Assembly: GCA_945860705.1 (NCBI GenBank)
Contig: CAMART010000005.1
Span: 62,001 to 126,000 of the forward strand
Length of the DNA: 64,000 bases
Reading direction: 5' to 3'
Source of the DNA: Chitinophaga pinensis
GTDB taxonomy: Bacteria; Bacteroidota; Bacteroidia; Chitinophagales; CAMDFR01
Under the pieces are notes generated by a model that did no database searches, had not been told where the DNA came from, and saw only the letters and a list, made by a program, of their open reading frames with translations. The translations under genes and the position numbers were made by a program. How positions within the stretch are numbered: the first letter of the stretch is position 1; each line of letters opens with the position of its first letter. Positions 35,987 through 44,605 of the stretch are shown here, piece after piece.

Positions 35987-35994
35987 CAAAGTTA
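35987..35994 (-). promoter_or_regulatory. Promoter -7 box for the moxR-bat operon (TAACTTTG on the minus strand)
   Basis: Exact TAnnTTTG match 23 bases before the moxR ATG and downstream of the Sus-operon terminator. It is the only good promoter candidate for the eight-gene operon. Confidence 0.62.
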
Positions 35995-36044
35995 AATAAG
36001 TATAGCTTTATTTTGCTTATTAAATATTGTTAAGAGATAGCTAT

Positions 36045-36080
36045 AAAAAAAATGCTCACGCATTTGCGTGAGCATTTTAT
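36045..36080 (-). terminator. Rho-independent terminator after the SusC/SusD operon
   Basis: AATGCTCACGCA pairs perfectly with TGCGTGAGCATT around a very small loop, with A and T tracts outside. It separates the Sus-type operon from the moxR-bat promoter. Confidence 0.88.
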
Positions 36081-36102
36081 AATGTATTTTATAAAAAAAG
36101 AA

Positions 36103-36750
36103 TTATTGTTTTTCAAATAATCTAGGAGCCGTTCCAAAACCTGAAGCATTTATAGCGTATACATAATTCGTATCTGGGCTTAGTGTTAGTTCTTCATCTA
36201 CATAATTTCCTGTAAAGCCACCATCAGTACTATATTGAACTGGTATATCTATTGTTAAATCACTTTTTACCATCATATATATACTACCAAGTGCTGTTAC
36301 ACCACCATTTAAATTATCCGTTTTAAATAATCCTCTGGATACTTTAATAAGATTAGCTGTACCACCTCTAGCTGCGCAAAGATATTCGCCAGAAATATCA
36401 AAAGCATCTGGAACATCAGTTACTGCTACTGGCCTAGTTATAGTAGTTTCATAGCCATTTGCATTTGCTGCAGTAAATGTAACGAAATACAATCCTTCAG
36501 TGCTCAAGTCTATACCTGATACGTCACCCTCTACATCAGATACTGCTCCAGTAATATCATCTGTAAGTGTAGCACCTGCATCTGTATATGTACCTCCAAC
36601 GTTTACAGTTACTGCCTCATCACCTTTAAGTATAAGACCAGGGTATGTTACTTTTACTACTTTAGATGGAGCTTGATTTTCTATTTTTTTGCAAGCACCT
36701 ATTCCTAGAATAAGTGTTGCCATTATTGTATATAATACTATTTTTTTCAT
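36103..36750 (-). CDS. Surface lipoprotein of the SusC/SusD operon (Ig-like N-terminal domain)
   Basis: 215 residues with a lipoprotein signal ending at Cys20 (GIGACKK). Residues about 35-115 form an Ig-like domain of the DUF5011 type (GGTYTDAGATLTDD ... GLYFVTFTAANANGYETT). The C-terminal half is a beta-rich region of unknown family, like other third genes of Sus loci. It follows susD by 22 bases. Probably an accessory ligand-binding surface protein (inference from position). Confidence 0.8.
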   Translation of the reverse strand: MKKIVLYTIMATLILGIGACKKIENQAPSKVVKVTYPGLILKGDEAVTVNVGGTYTDAGATLTDDITGAVSDVEGDVSGIDLSTEGLYFVTFTAANANGYETTITRPVAVTDVPDAFDISGEYLCAARGGTANLIKVSRGLFKTDNLNGGVTALGSIYMMVKSDLTIDIPVQYSTDGGFTGNYVDEELTLSPDTNYVYAINASGFGTAPRLFEKQ

Positions 36751-36772
36751 TTATATATTTATTTTAACATGA

Positions 36773-38239
36773 TTAATTAACATCCCACCAAAGTTTCGTA
36801 CTTACTACATTGCCACTTGGTACATTAGGATTGGTAGTCACCTCTGCATCTGGCCACATAAATCTACGAGGGAATTGGCCTGCTGGAAGTACTGTAGTTT
36901 TTGAGGTTTCAAAAAAATCTGGATAGTCTGTTCTTCTATATTCAGTCCAAGCTTCAAAGTTTTGTGAGCCATTCATTGCTATCCATTTTTGAGTAATAAT
37001 TCTTTTTACTTTATCTTCTGTGCCCCCCGCAAGAGTATAATCAACCATAGAGTGAGTGAGATAGGTACTAAGATCAGATGCAATAGCAGCAGATGAAGTA
37101 GCATAATGTGCCCAAGAGAGTTCTACAGCATACTCATATTCAGCTTGACCGTCTCCACTTCCATATCCTCTAGCATTTGCTTCAGCTTGTAAGAATAAAC
37201 TTTCCCACGATGACATTAGTATCACAGGTGCTACAGCACCAATTATTTGTTCATTTATAAATGAGAAATTTCCATTACTTTGTGGAGCTGGTAATAATCT
37301 ACCTTCTCCTTGTACTACTCCAGTAAAAATACCAGCATTATCATTTGGATAATAATAATCTTCTATTCTAGGATCTGGTATTGAATCCATCAAATTGATA
37401 GATGTAGCACTAGCTAAAATATTATAGTCTACACCTAGTGCACTTACAGTAGTATATAATGGATTTTGATTTAGTTTTTGGTCTGTATAGGATACTATAG
37501 CACTTTCGCCATCATCAAGAAAAGTGGCTGTAGCCATTAAATTTGTTATTTTTGAAGATATTGCAGGATTTTTGTATACTTGTCTTAGGTATAATTTTAA
37601 TTTTAAAGTATTTGCAAACTTTAACCATAAATCCATATCTCCAGCATAGATGATATCATCTGCACCCGGAGTTACTCCTGCTGGATCTATCAATGCGATA
37701 CCTTCGTCTATAAGTTTATCTATTCCTTTATAAATGTCTTCTTGGCTATCATATTTGGGAGTAAGATTACTTGAGCCTAAAAGAGATTCTGAAAATGGTG
37801 CATCTCCCCATGCATCAGTGATCACTTGGTAGGTATACGCTTGCATAAATCTTGCTACGGCAGCATAGTTATTTTTCTTTTCTACTAGTGATTGTTTATG
37901 TACAAAATTTAAATCATTTAATACTCCAGAATATAATTGTGTCCAAGGTCTATCTGCATCTGATGTTTTATATAGATATGCATCTTCATCTTTATATTGA
38001 CTAGCATTAGGTCCTTGTGCCCAATACTGTGCCCAGATGCCACTTACTATATGCATTTGATTGCCCATAGTATAGCCTAGATATGCTTGAGCGCTAGGAA
38101 GTGCAAATTTTATATCCACATTTTCTGGATTATTTGGATTAGTATTTACATCCAAAAAATCTTTTTTACATCCAGAACCAATAATAGCAAGAACTATTAA
38201 TGCTATAATTGAATTTGTATAATTTTTATATTTATTCAT
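36773..38239 (-). CDS. SusD-like surface lipoprotein
   Basis: 488 residues, SusD-like group 2. Lipobox at GSGCKKDFLDVNTNPNNP (Cys near 24). Helical TPR-type scaffold with RPWTQLYSGVLNDLNFV near 92 and, near the end, TQKWIAMNGSQNFEAWTEYRRTDYP, typical of the family. It caps the SusC channel and captures the nutrient. The substrate cannot be told: no glycoside hydrolase or protease is in the operon, so this need not be a polysaccharide locus. Confidence 0.93.
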   Translation of the reverse strand: MNKYKNYTNSIIALIVLAIIGSGCKKDFLDVNTNPNNPENVDIKFALPSAQAYLGYTMGNQMHIVSGIWAQYWAQGPNASQYKDEDAYLYKTSDADRPWTQLYSGVLNDLNFVHKQSLVEKKNNYAAVARFMQAYTYQVITDAWGDAPFSESLLGSSNLTPKYDSQEDIYKGIDKLIDEGIALIDPAGVTPGADDIIYAGDMDLWLKFANTLKLKLYLRQVYKNPAISSKITNLMATATFLDDGESAIVSYTDQKLNQNPLYTTVSALGVDYNILASATSINLMDSIPDPRIEDYYYPNDNAGIFTGVVQGEGRLLPAPQSNGNFSFINEQIIGAVAPVILMSSWESLFLQAEANARGYGSGDGQAEYEYAVELSWAHYATSSAAIASDLSTYLTHSMVDYTLAGGTEDKVKRIITQKWIAMNGSQNFEAWTEYRRTDYPDFFETSKTTVLPAGQFPRRFMWPDAEVTTNPNVPSGNVVSTKLWWDVN

Positions 38240-38261
38240 TGTTTCTATTTTTACTTATTGA

Positions 38262-41200
38262 TTAAAAATCAGCTTTGATACTAAAGCCCATATTTCTTAA
38301 TGATGGAGTAGTTCCATATTCAAATCCTTGCGCATTACCATTACCATAGCTACTAGTTTCAGGGTCTACATAAGTATTAGCTTTTGGAGTCCATAGTGCT
38401 AAATTATTTCCAAATATACTTATTTGAAGACCAGTAATTGATTTTGTGTTTTTAAACCATTTCATTGGCAATTGATAAGATAAAGATGCCTCTCTTAGTT
38501 TTACAAAACTTCCACTTATAAGATTTGTACTTGCATCTGCTTGATCAGTCCAATAATCTTGTGAGCTGTATGTTACACTTGTATTTGCTTCGTATACTCC
38601 TGGTGCAGTTTCTATCACGCTATTAGGCATTATTGCATCTTCTCTATCATTTAAAAGTGTATTTGGCGAAGTGCCTACAAATTCTTGTAAATCTTTAGTT
38701 CTACAATAGAGTAATCCTCCTTGACGGGTATCAAATAATATATTGAATGATAGTCCTTTGTATGAAAGTTTAGTACCCCAACTTGCCAAGAATTTAGGTT
38801 GAAAAGAACCTAATATTTCTGGTTTATCATTAAGTACAGGCAACCCTGTTTCAGCACTTACTACTACGTTTCCATTAGGATCTTTTTTAGTAGTTTGAGA
38901 ATAAAATGACCCATATTCTTCACCTACTTTAGCAACTATACTCATATTGCTAAATCCACCTAAAACGATTTGATCTACACCATCGTTCAAGCTTACTACT
39001 TTATTATTGTTTTTAGTATATGTGCCATACACTTCCCATTTAAAACTATTTTTCAAACTTACTGGAATGATTTTAGCAGCTATTTCTATACCTTTATTAG
39101 TTACTACACCACCATTAATTATTTGACTAGCTAAACCTGAACTTGGTGCTACAGATACTGGAAATATTTGGTCTTTGTTTTTTGCTTGATAATATGATAC
39201 ATCAAACCATATTCTATCTTTCCACAATGATGCTTCAAGTCCAACTTCCCATGATGATGTTCTTTCTGGTTTTAGGTTTGGATTTCCACCTACATTGCTT
39301 ATGGTGTATGCGGGTACTAAGTCTGTTCCACCTGCACCTGGAAATGGTTGAGTGACAGTAGAGTTTGCAAATCCATCACCTACTTCAGCAGGTACAAAAA
39401 CATTGGTAAGTTGGTAAGGATTTGCGTCAGTACCTACACTAGCCCAACTAGCTCTTAGTTTACCAAATGATAATATCTTGCCATTATTTTCTTTGATTAA
39501 TTCACTAAATACCCAAGCTCCATTTACACTCGGATAAAAATAAGATCTATTTGATTTTGGTAATGTAGATGACCAGTCATTTCTTGCAGTTACACCTAAG
39601 AAAATCATATTTTTCCAGCTAAGATCTATACTAGAATATACCCCTACCATTCTTCTCAAAGAAGTTCTGTTCTCTACAATTGGTCTGCCTTCAGAATTTT
39701 TTAAATTATAAAAATCAGGAATTATTAGTCCATTTGTAGATGCGTATGTATTTTTAATACTTCTTTGATTAATATTATTCCCTAGTAAAAATTTAATACC
39801 TATATCATGTTTAAATTTATGGTCAATATGTGCTATGAAATCAGTATTTAATTCATTGGTTCTATAGATATCTTCAGAATACAATCCATCAAAGTGTTGA
39901 CCATCATTTTGCCCACCATCGGTTACAGCAAATCTTTTCATTCTCTCATATCGTGCATCTGTAGCATAATCATTACCTAGCCTAGCAGTAAATCCAAGCC
40001 ATTTATTAGCTTGATATTCTAGTCCTAGAGTTGTTAAAAATCTATCTACTGTATTGTCATTTTTTTGATTGTTTAATACATAATATGGATTTTGAGTATA
40101 GGCTCCATAATAGGTTTCTAAACTATTAAATGGATCATTTAAATCTCTAAGTTCTTGGATGGGAATATCCCGTGGAGTTTGAATGATTTGATCATATACA
40201 GAATAAGTACCTTGACCTTGATTAATTAAATCACCTTTAGTTCTTATATAATTAAACGAAGCAGTAGTACTCAATTTTTCACTAAATTCATGTCCTACAT
40301 TAAGTTTTATAGAATTTCTTCCATAAGCTGTAGTAGGTATCACTCCTTTATTAGTAAGATTATTATAAGATAAATAATAATTGGTTTTTTCAGTACCTCC
40401 TTGAATAGATATATTATTATTTAAAGTGATTCCGGTATTAAAAAACGAACGTACATTATTTGGAAGTGCTTCATATGTTTTTACTTTTTGTATTACATTT
40501 CCACTATCATCTAATATTTGTTGTCCCCAAGGTCTAGTTGTACCATCAAATTTTGGTCCCCAGCTCCAGTTTTCTCTAGTATCAGGTGCACCACCACCAC
40601 CTTGTCCAAATTCGTTTTGGAATTCTGGGAATCTTAGTACATTTTGAAAAGAAGTGCTAGAATTGATACTCACTTTAAATTTTCTACCAGCTTTCGCATC
40701 AGATTTACCACTTTTAGTTGTGATGATAACTGCACCATTTGCAGCTCTTGATCCATAAAGTGCTGTAGCTGCAGGACCTTTTAGTACAGTTATAGAAGCG
40801 ATATCTTGAGGATTTATATCATTTCCTCTATTGCCATAATCTATAGATTTATTGAGTACATCTGATTTACCATTAAAATCGTCACCTACACCAAACGCAT
40901 TATTATTAGTTGGCACTCCATCTACAATTATTAGTGCTTGTTGGTTTCCTAGAATGGAATTTCCACCTCTCATTACTATTCTAGTAGAAGAACCAGGAGA
41001 ACCTTGACCACTAGAAATATTAACACCAGCAACTTTACCTTGCAATTCATTCAACGCACTTCTGTCACTTGTTCTATTTAAGTCATCATCTTTAATAGTA
41101 GTGGTAGAATATCCTAATGAGCGTGCTTCTCTTTTGATACCAACTGCAGTTACTACCACATCTTTCAACATGGTTTCGTTGCTACTTAGTGCCACATCAA

Positions 41201-41471
41201 TAACAGTACTTGTTCCTATTATTTGTGTGGAGCTAGTCATGCCTATCATAGAAAATACCAGATTCTTGGCATTTGCTGGAGCATTTATGGAATATTTTCC
41301 ATTAATATCTGTGGTAGTGCCTATAGTAGTGCCTTCTACCATTACGAGTACTCCTAGGAGTGCCTCTTTTGTTTTTGCATCTGATACGGTTCCAGTGATT
41401 GTTTTTTGTCCAAAAACAAAACTCACTAAAAACATACTCATCAACATTAAGTAAATGTGTCTTTTCGTCAT
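38262..41471 (-). CDS. SusC-like TonB-linked outer-membrane transporter
   Basis: 1069 residues. A signal peptide (1-21) precedes a CarboxypepD_reg-like domain (ITGTVSDAKTKEALLGV, about 24-110), the plug domain (LQGKVAGVNISSGQGSPGSSTRIVMRGG near 143 and IIVDGVPTNN near 180, TVLKGPAATALYGSRAANGAVIITTK near 229), and a 22-strand beta-barrel ending in aromatic SIKADF. Energy comes from TonB-ExbBD, which are not in the window. It is first gene of the operon with SusD and a lipoprotein. Confidence 0.95.
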   Translation of the reverse strand: MTKRHIYLMLMSMFLVSFVFGQKTITGTVSDAKTKEALLGVLVMVEGTTIGTTTDINGKYSINAPANAKNLVFSMIGMTSSTQIIGTSTVIDVALSSNETMLKDVVVTAVGIKREARSLGYSTTTIKDDDLNRTSDRSALNELQGKVAGVNISSGQGSPGSSTRIVMRGGNSILGNQQALIIVDGVPTNNNAFGVGDDFNGKSDVLNKSIDYGNRGNDINPQDIASITVLKGPAATALYGSRAANGAVIITTKSGKSDAKAGRKFKVSINSSTSFQNVLRFPEFQNEFGQGGGGAPDTRENWSWGPKFDGTTRPWGQQILDDSGNVIQKVKTYEALPNNVRSFFNTGITLNNNISIQGGTEKTNYYLSYNNLTNKGVIPTTAYGRNSIKLNVGHEFSEKLSTTASFNYIRTKGDLINQGQGTYSVYDQIIQTPRDIPIQELRDLNDPFNSLETYYGAYTQNPYYVLNNQKNDNTVDRFLTTLGLEYQANKWLGFTARLGNDYATDARYERMKRFAVTDGGQNDGQHFDGLYSEDIYRTNELNTDFIAHIDHKFKHDIGIKFLLGNNINQRSIKNTYASTNGLIIPDFYNLKNSEGRPIVENRTSLRRMVGVYSSIDLSWKNMIFLGVTARNDWSSTLPKSNRSYFYPSVNGAWVFSELIKENNGKILSFGKLRASWASVGTDANPYQLTNVFVPAEVGDGFANSTVTQPFPGAGGTDLVPAYTISNVGGNPNLKPERTSSWEVGLEASLWKDRIWFDVSYYQAKNKDQIFPVSVAPSSGLASQIINGGVVTNKGIEIAAKIIPVSLKNSFKWEVYGTYTKNNNKVVSLNDGVDQIVLGGFSNMSIVAKVGEEYGSFYSQTTKKDPNGNVVVSAETGLPVLNDKPEILGSFQPKFLASWGTKLSYKGLSFNILFDTRQGGLLYCRTKDLQEFVGTSPNTLLNDREDAIMPNSVIETAPGVYEANTSVTYSSQDYWTDQADASTNLISGSFVKLREASLSYQLPMKWFKNTKSITGLQISIFGNNLALWTPKANTYVDPETSSYGNGNAQGFEYGTTPSLRNMGFSIKADF

Positions 41472-41499
41472 ACTTAAAAATTTTGGTTTAGTAATAAAT

Positions 41500-41527
41500 G
41501 TTAAAACTAGTTAAAATTATGTTAAAA
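41500..41527. promoter_or_regulatory. Three helically phased GTTAAAA repeats upstream of susC
   Basis: GTTAAAA occurs at 41500, 41510 and 41521, spaced 10 and 11 bases, in the divergent region between susC and the transketolase gene. Phased A-tracts bend DNA, and phased repeats also suit stacked regulators. No TAnnTTTG box for susC was found nearby. Confidence 0.4.
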
Positions 41528-41592
41528 AAAAGTCGATCTAAATAAATGTATTAACAATTTATTGTGCGTATTTTTACGTTTAAATATCTATT

Positions 41593-42435
41593 ATGAAATC
41601 TACACAAGAATTAGAACAAATAGCATCACAAATAAGAAGAGATATATTACGTATGGTGCATGCAGTAAATTCAGGTCATCCAGGCGGTTCTATGGGTTGT
41701 ACAGATTTTTTTACTGCATTATATTTCAATATTATGAAATATGAAACTAAGTTTAATATGAATGCTAAGAATGAAGATGTTTTTATTCTATCAAATGGAC
41801 ATATTAGTCCAGTATTTTATAGTACTATGGCTAGAGCAGGAATTTTTGATGTGAAAGAATTAAGCACATTTAGAAAACTAAATTCTAGATTGCAAGGTCA
41901 TCCAGCTACTCACGAGCACCTTCCTGGTATTCGAATAGCTTCAGGTTCATTAGGGCAAGGTATGTCAGTAGCATGTGGGGTAGCATTGGGCAAAAAAATG
42001 GATAAAGACAATAATCTAGTATATACACTTCATGGTGATGGAGAGCTACAGGAAGGTCAAAACTGGGAAGCTATTATGTTTGCAGCTCATAATAAAATTG
42101 ATAATTTAATTTCTACTATAGATTATAATAATGCCCAAATAGATGGTCCACTAGATAAGGTGCTCAATCTATTTGATATTGAAGCAAAATTTATTTCATT
42201 TGGTTGGGCTACATTAAAAATGAATGGAAATAATATGCAAGAAGTTGTGGATACTCTAGAAAAAGCAAAGTCTATGACTGGAAAAGGGAAACCAATTGCT
42301 ATCATTATGAAAACTAATATGGGGCAAGGAGTAGATTTTATGCAAGGAGGACATAAATGGCATGGAGTAGCACCTAATGACGAGCAACTTGCAAATGCAC
42401 TTGGTCAGTTAGAGGAAACTCTAGGCGACTACTAA
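41593..42435 (+). CDS. Transketolase, N-terminal subunit
   Basis: 280 residues covering only the thiamine-diphosphate-binding (PP) domain of transketolase. HSVGHPGGSMG-type start (VNSGHPGGSMGCTD near 24), GSLGQGMSVACG near 120 and the ThDP motif GDGELQEGQNWEA near 149 ending in NN near 178. It should pair with a separate C-terminal (pyrimidine-domain) subunit, as in archaea and many Bacteroidota. That subunit normally follows directly but is absent here: the next gene is an outer-membrane protein. Confidence 0.93.
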   Translation: MKSTQELEQIASQIRRDILRMVHAVNSGHPGGSMGCTDFFTALYFNIMKYETKFNMNAKNEDVFILSNGHISPVFYSTMARAGIFDVKELSTFRKLNSRLQGHPATHEHLPGIRIASGSLGQGMSVACGVALGKKMDKDNNLVYTLHGDGELQEGQNWEAIMFAAHNKIDNLISTIDYNNAQIDGPLDKVLNLFDIEAKFISFGWATLKMNGNNMQEVVDTLEKAKSMTGKGKPIAIIMKTNMGQGVDFMQGGHKWHGVAPNDEQLANALGQLEETLGDY

Positions 42436-42580
42436 TAAAATACATTTCTATACAATAATCTTTCTGCTTTTCTCGTTTAAATAAATACAGTATTTTGCTT
42501 GTATTTGTCAAATATTATTTTTATATTGTATTTGAAAACAAACAAAACGTTCTTTTTTTCATACTATAAAGCCAATAATC

Positions 42581-43489
42581 ATGAAAAAGAATTTATTTAT
42601 CTTTTTCTATTGCTTACTTTTTGTAAGTATAGAAAAATCTTTAGCTCAAAAACATGAGTTAGGAGTAGCTATAGGAGCATCCAATTTTTTAGGAGATTTG
42701 GGAGGAGCCAATGATATAGGAACCCCATTTATTAAAGATGTAGAAATAAAAGCATTTAGACCTGCAGCCTCGGTCTTTTATCAATACAATTTCAAAAAAA
42801 TAGTTTCAATAAATATCAGTCTTTCTGCTACAGAAGTAACAGGTAATGATAAGTGGGTAGACAATACCTATGGTACAAGATATTGGGCGAGAAGCTATCG
42901 AAATCTAAATTTTAAGTCTCCAATTATAGAGCTTACAGCTATGGTACACTTAGATTTATTGAGGTATAAAAACACTTATAAAACACATAGTTATTTCACG
43001 CCATTTGTTGGTGCAGGAGTTGGTATTTTTTATATGAATCCAAAGGCATTTTATAATGGAGCATGGGTAGCTTTACAGCCTCTGGGTACAGAAGGTCAAG
43101 GACTTCCGGGTCATAGAAAAAAGTATAGTCTTATACAACCAAATTTCCCTATCTCATTAGGGGTAAAATATCAATATAATAAACATTGGAAATTTACATT
43201 AGAATGCCTCCATCATTTTACGCTTACTGACTATTTAGATGATGTAAGTACAAACTATATAGATCCTACAGAGCTTTATGCAAATTACACGTCAGATAAA
43301 GCAGCGTTGACTTATGCATTAGGTAGGAGATCGATAGAGCTAGATAATGATAACACCTATGGAATCACTACTAGTCCAGGGCAACAAAGAGGTGATCCAA
43401 AAGATAAAGACAGCTATTTTATGTTGCTTTTTAAAGTGTCATATTTGTTTGGAACAAAAAGATATGACTACAATTGTTTTAAGAAATAA
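42581..43489 (+). CDS. Outer-membrane beta-barrel protein, DUF6089/PorG-like
   Basis: 302 residues: a signal peptide (1-22, cleaved after SLAQ), then HELGVAIGASNFLGDLGGAND, the start typical of DUF6089 proteins related to PorG of type IX secretion. Alternating beta strands follow (YFTPFVGAGVGIFYMNP, FPISLGVKYQYNKHWKFTLE) to the end. It lies 62 bases before the PorP/SprF gene and the SprB-like gene, which suggests a role in the same secretion route. The link to PorG is a similarity judgement. Confidence 0.75.
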   Translation: MKKNLFIFFYCLLFVSIEKSLAQKHELGVAIGASNFLGDLGGANDIGTPFIKDVEIKAFRPAASVFYQYNFKKIVSINISLSATEVTGNDKWVDNTYGTRYWARSYRNLNFKSPIIELTAMVHLDLLRYKNTYKTHSYFTPFVGAGVGIFYMNPKAFYNGAWVALQPLGTEGQGLPGHRKKYSLIQPNFPISLGVKYQYNKHWKFTLECLHHFTLTDYLDDVSTNYIDPTELYANYTSDKAALTYALGRRSIELDNDNTYGITTSPGQQRGDPKDKDSYFMLLFKVSYLFGTKRYDYNCFKK

Positions 43490-43551
43490 ATAAAATTTAT
43501 AGAAATGACCTATGATTTAAAGAAAAATATATATCTTAGTATGTTAAATAG

Positions 43552-44580
43552 ATGTTTATGAAGAAAAGTTTATTAATTGTTACTATTTTAAGTATTATTC
43601 TGATTTCTAATTTGAATGCCCAAGATATTCATTTTAGTCAGTACTACATGTCTCCTCTTACCTTGAATCCTGCACTCACGGCTAGTTTTAATGGTAAATA
43701 TAGAGTAGCTGCAAACTATAGAAATCAATGGTGGAAAATCACTAATAATTTTGGCACTCCTACTTTTCATACATACAGTGGATCATTTGATATGATTATT
43801 CCTACAAACTCTTGGGATAATAGTAAAATAGGAATAGGTTTGACAGTGTATGGAGATAGGGCAGGTAATGGAGCCTTGACCACACAAAGTGCATTAGTAT
43901 CTTTGGCATACCATAGGTCAGTAGATAGATTTGGTAGACATGTTATGTCTGTGGGATTGCAAGGAGGAGTGGCTACTAAGCGTGTTTTTATAAATGATTT
44001 AGTATTTGAATCACAGCTTCAAGATTTAGGATTCAATACAGATTTACCAAATGGAGAAATAGGAACTGCGGGGAAACCTGTGATTTATCCAGATGTAAAT
44101 GCAGGGGTGATGTGGCGCAGTAGTTATGATAGATTTAAATATAGTATTGGATTTAGTATGTATCATATTAATAGACCTCGAGAATCATTATTAGGCAATA
44201 GAGATTATAGACTCGATAGAAGATATGTAGTACATGCAAATGCTGAAATTAATCTATCTGATTATTTCGTAGTGGTTCCTTCGTTTTTATTTATGTATCA
44301 AGCAGCAGCTCAAGAATATGTAGGTGGTGCAGGTATAAAATATATTGTCAATGATGATACAAAATTACTAGTAGGTGCTTATTATAGATATAAAGATGCT
44401 GTGATACCAACAATAGGATTGAAATGGAAAGGACTTACTGCTGGAGTGAGTTATGATGTAAATACCTCTGGATTGAAAATAGCAACAAGAACTCAAGGTT
44501 CCTTAGAAATATCTGCAATCTATGTGTTTGGAGAAGACGACAGAAGAAGAGCAGATGAAAACTATTGTCCTGATTTTTAA
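43552..44580 (+). CDS. PorP/SprF family type IX secretion membrane protein
   Basis: 342 residues. A signal peptide (ending near LNA) is followed by the family signature QDIHFSQYYMSPLTLNPALT and NYRNQWWKI. Beta-barrel strands extend to the end (GLKWKGLTAGVSYDVN). A second ATG at 43558 would shorten it by two residues. PorP/SprF proteins bind type B sorting domains at the surface and are usually encoded beside their cargo. Here the cargo is the SprB-like gene 25 bases downstream. Confidence 0.93.
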   Translation: MFMKKSLLIVTILSIILISNLNAQDIHFSQYYMSPLTLNPALTASFNGKYRVAANYRNQWWKITNNFGTPTFHTYSGSFDMIIPTNSWDNSKIGIGLTVYGDRAGNGALTTQSALVSLAYHRSVDRFGRHVMSVGLQGGVATKRVFINDLVFESQLQDLGFNTDLPNGEIGTAGKPVIYPDVNAGVMWRSSYDRFKYSIGFSMYHINRPRESLLGNRDYRLDRRYVVHANAEINLSDYFVVVPSFLFMYQAAAQEYVGGAGIKYIVNDDTKLLVGAYYRYKDAVIPTIGLKWKGLTAGVSYDVNTSGLKIATRTQGSLEISAIYVFGEDDRRRADENYCPDF

Positions 44581-44605
44581 TATTTCATAAATAAAGCCAA
44601 AACAA

